Below, piece by piece: positions 62,301-64,000 of a stretch of DNA of 64,000 nucleotides. The notes below the pieces were generated by a model. It did no database searches. It saw only the letters and a program-made list of their open reading frames with translations, and was not told the DNA's origin. Position 1 is the stretch's first letter. Each line of letters begins with the position of its first letter. The translations under genes were made by a program, and so were the position numbers. The stretch covers positions 117,507 to 181,506 of the forward strand of contig CAUYUJ010019369.1 in the NCBI GenBank assembly GCA_963575745.1. The letters are read 5' to 3'. The stretch comes from Prorocentrum cordatum. Its lineage: Eukaryota > Sar > Dinophyceae > Prorocentrales > Prorocentraceae.

Positions 62301-63570
62301 GGCCCTGGAGCATGCCGACCAAGGTCGCTGCCCCGAACAATCCGCGGGCGCCAGTTCGGCCCGAGCTAGGAGCGCCCCCCTGCGCGCTCCAGGCGATCGG
62401 CGCGGCACTCGTCGTCCGCCGCGGCAATCGAGACCGCGCGGAGGGCCGCAGCCGCGCGAGCTGCTCGACGTTCTTCTCGCACTGCGCTAGCGCCGCCTGC
62501 GAGGCGCACCCCAGCATGATGGGCGCCCGCCGCGAAGACCCCCAGCCGGCCTGCAAGTGCTGAAACTTCGCCGGGCCGGGCAGCCCCCCCCCGAGAAGCA
62601 CCCCCCGCAGCGGGGGCCCGTCTGGCGCCTGCACGGGCCCGCGCATGGTCGAGCCACTCAAGTCACGGTAATGCTAGGATCTGGGCATTAGATTAAACGG
62701 CCGCGGGTTTGGAACATCCGGTTTTTGAATGTAGTAAACCGACTTCTGCGCTCACGACACGATGTTTTGTATTGTTTGGCTTCCGCGGCACAGTTCAATA
62801 TGTTCGTTTCTCGCTTTGGCCAATCATCGTTGTCTCCGTAATGTTTTAAGAGCGCGCGTTCATTCGTTGCCATGGCCCATGTTAGACGGTGAAAGACTTA
62901 GGCGGCCCCCGTACTTAGTACGGGGGGCCTTCGCAGCGACCCAGCGGCGGAGCACCTGCAGCTGGTCGGTCGACTCCCCCTTTTCCTCCATCGGCGGGAC
63001 ACCCGTCGCAGCGATGTGACGTTGGCGCCGCCGGCCGGCGTCCTCCGCGTCGACGCCGGCGATCTCCGCGTCGCCCGCCCGCTCCGCCGCGCCCGAAATT
63101 TTGGCCTTCTTGGCGGGGGGGGGCGGCCCCAAGGCCGAGGAAACTTGCCCTCCAGGGCGCGCCGGGGCCGCGGCGCCCGCCGCCGCGGCGGCCTCGAGGA
63201 AAGGATCCGCGCCCGCGAAGCTCGGCGCCCCCCCCCCCCCCTCGCCAGCGACGCGCGAGAACTTCCACGCGATGCGCCGCGCGAGGCCCGATCGGGCCGC
63301 CCGCTCAAGCGGGGGGGGCCTCGACCTCGATCCGCGCCGCGCGCAAGGCCGCGAGGGCGGCGACATTCTGGGGGTCGGCCCCCAGGCCGCCTGCGCCCGC
63401 AGCCGCGGCAGCGAAGGCATCGTGGTTGAGGGGCGCGAGCTCCGCGACCTCCGAGATCGACGTCGCGCCGCGGAGGCGCCCCACGGCGAGAGAGAGTCGC
63501 GGCGGCCGCCCGCGGCCGGCCGGCAATGGCACCCGCGCGCGAGAAGCAGAAGCAGCCTGAGGGGGCCCAT
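59395..63570 (-). pseudogene. GC-rich decayed retroelement candidate
   Basis: Scattered minus-strand frames keep retroelement-like phrases. GWALVTDASPRGFAAFL-type (ALVTDASPRGFAAFL near 59,720) resembles an RNase H-like DAS strand. QLHLGDPLWLAMG followed by AVAWIGVAGQ near 60,100-60,250 resembles an RT motif with its double Asp lost, then the W-I-G strand. GNGKGICYAW lies near 61,815. Further upstream, NHDAFAAAAAGAGG and PPPPAKKAKISG could be an ORF1-like part. Frames change many times; no termini found. The long Ala/Arg ORFs, for example 60,180-61,772, are partly shadows. I am unsure of the class. Confidence 0.35.
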
Positions 63571-63839
63571 CCGCGATCGCTGTGCGAAGCCATCACCTGG
63601 GGAAGAGACCCAAGAAGAACTTCCCGCAATGCCTCCTTCGCCCCCCCCTTACCCCTCTCGCCTCCCCGACCTCTTCCCCCCATCAACGCGCGCGCCTTTT
63701 CCCGCCCCGCATTCGCCGAAATGCCGCCGCCACCGTCGCCGCTATCTCCATCGCAACCATCCCCGCCATCGCGATCGCAAGCACAACCATCATCATCAGC
63801 ATAATCGTCATCATCGTTGTCATATGTTTCGCTATCGGC

Positions 63840-64000
63840 ATTTATATGTATGCGTTTCCTCTCTCTCTTTATGTTATGCTTCTCTCTCTTTTTTTTTGTT
63901 ATCTCTCTCTCTCTCTCTCTTTCTCTTTCTCTTTCTCTTTCTCTTTCTCTTTCTCTTTCTATTTTTCTCTTTTTCTATTTTTTTTTTCTCTCTCTCTCTC
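63840..64000 (+). repeat. CT-rich simple repeat at window end
   Basis: TCTCTCTCT and TTTCTC runs to the last base. No gene is seen from 63,571. Confidence 0.9.

Noticed and set aside
1-64000. tRNA, rRNA or snRNA genes
   Set aside because: No cloverleaf or conserved rRNA/snRNA string was recognised by eye; a covariance-model scan would be needed to exclude small RNA genes.

Overview
The window looks like nuclear DNA of a dinoflagellate, probably a suessialean or symbiodiniacean relative. Three things point there: minus-strand pentatricopeptide (PPR) arrays of the 'SYNAGISACEKGEQWQRALSLL' type; a Copia-type retroelement whose reverse transcriptase has the KHVD catalytic box and the DQC..GL and CPAC modules I associate with dinoflagellate elements; and very heavy loading with micro- and minisatellites. 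There are no bacterial operons, rRNA genes or CRISPR arrays. Names rest on motif recognition only; no database was searched.

Layout. 1-2 kb: a frame-broken coiled-coil ORF on the minus strand. 4.6-12.9 kb: three minus-strand PPR loci separated by a degenerate minisatellite (core CCAAGAGGCCC) and higher-order repeats of about 350 bp. 12,889-35,559: one 22.7-kb LTR retrotransposon on the minus strand, with near-identical LTRs, a 5-bp target duplication (GTGTC) and an initiator-Met-like primer site. Its parts, in sense order, are a gag N-terminal segment, a nested block of about 6.5 kb, a 2149-codon gag-like polyprotein, a protease-like segment, a dinoflagellate-specific module, integrase, reverse transcriptase and RNase H. 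The nested block (about 28.0-34.5 kb) carries an endonuclease/exonuclease/phosphatase-like ORF and a second ORF of unknown function. 35.6-59 kb: mostly satellites, triplet repeats, dispersed modules, one further PPR locus and a possible small coding segment near 53 kb. 59.4-63.6 kb: a GC-rich, frame-broken candidate retroelement on the minus strand.

Most interesting signal. The LTR element contains at least 29 perfect copies of a 14-nt palindrome that reads in its sense strand as GCNNG-GNRA-CN'N'GC. Nine different stems occur, always with compensating changes, and 26 of 29 loops fit the RNA tetraloop rule GNRA. In coding sequence 25 of 27 copies sit in one reading phase, encoding x-G-N-x'-P where x and x' are set by base pairing. 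The nested block lacks this family and carries a different hairpin family (core AGGCTGAGAAGCACC with complementary flanks, encoding G-A-x-Q-P). Each mobile unit thus seems to carry its own dispersed, in-frame, RNA-like hairpin signature.

The giant polyprotein also contains an apparent Tpt1/KptA RNA 2'-phosphotransferase domain and a RING-H2 finger, neither a usual part of a Copia element.
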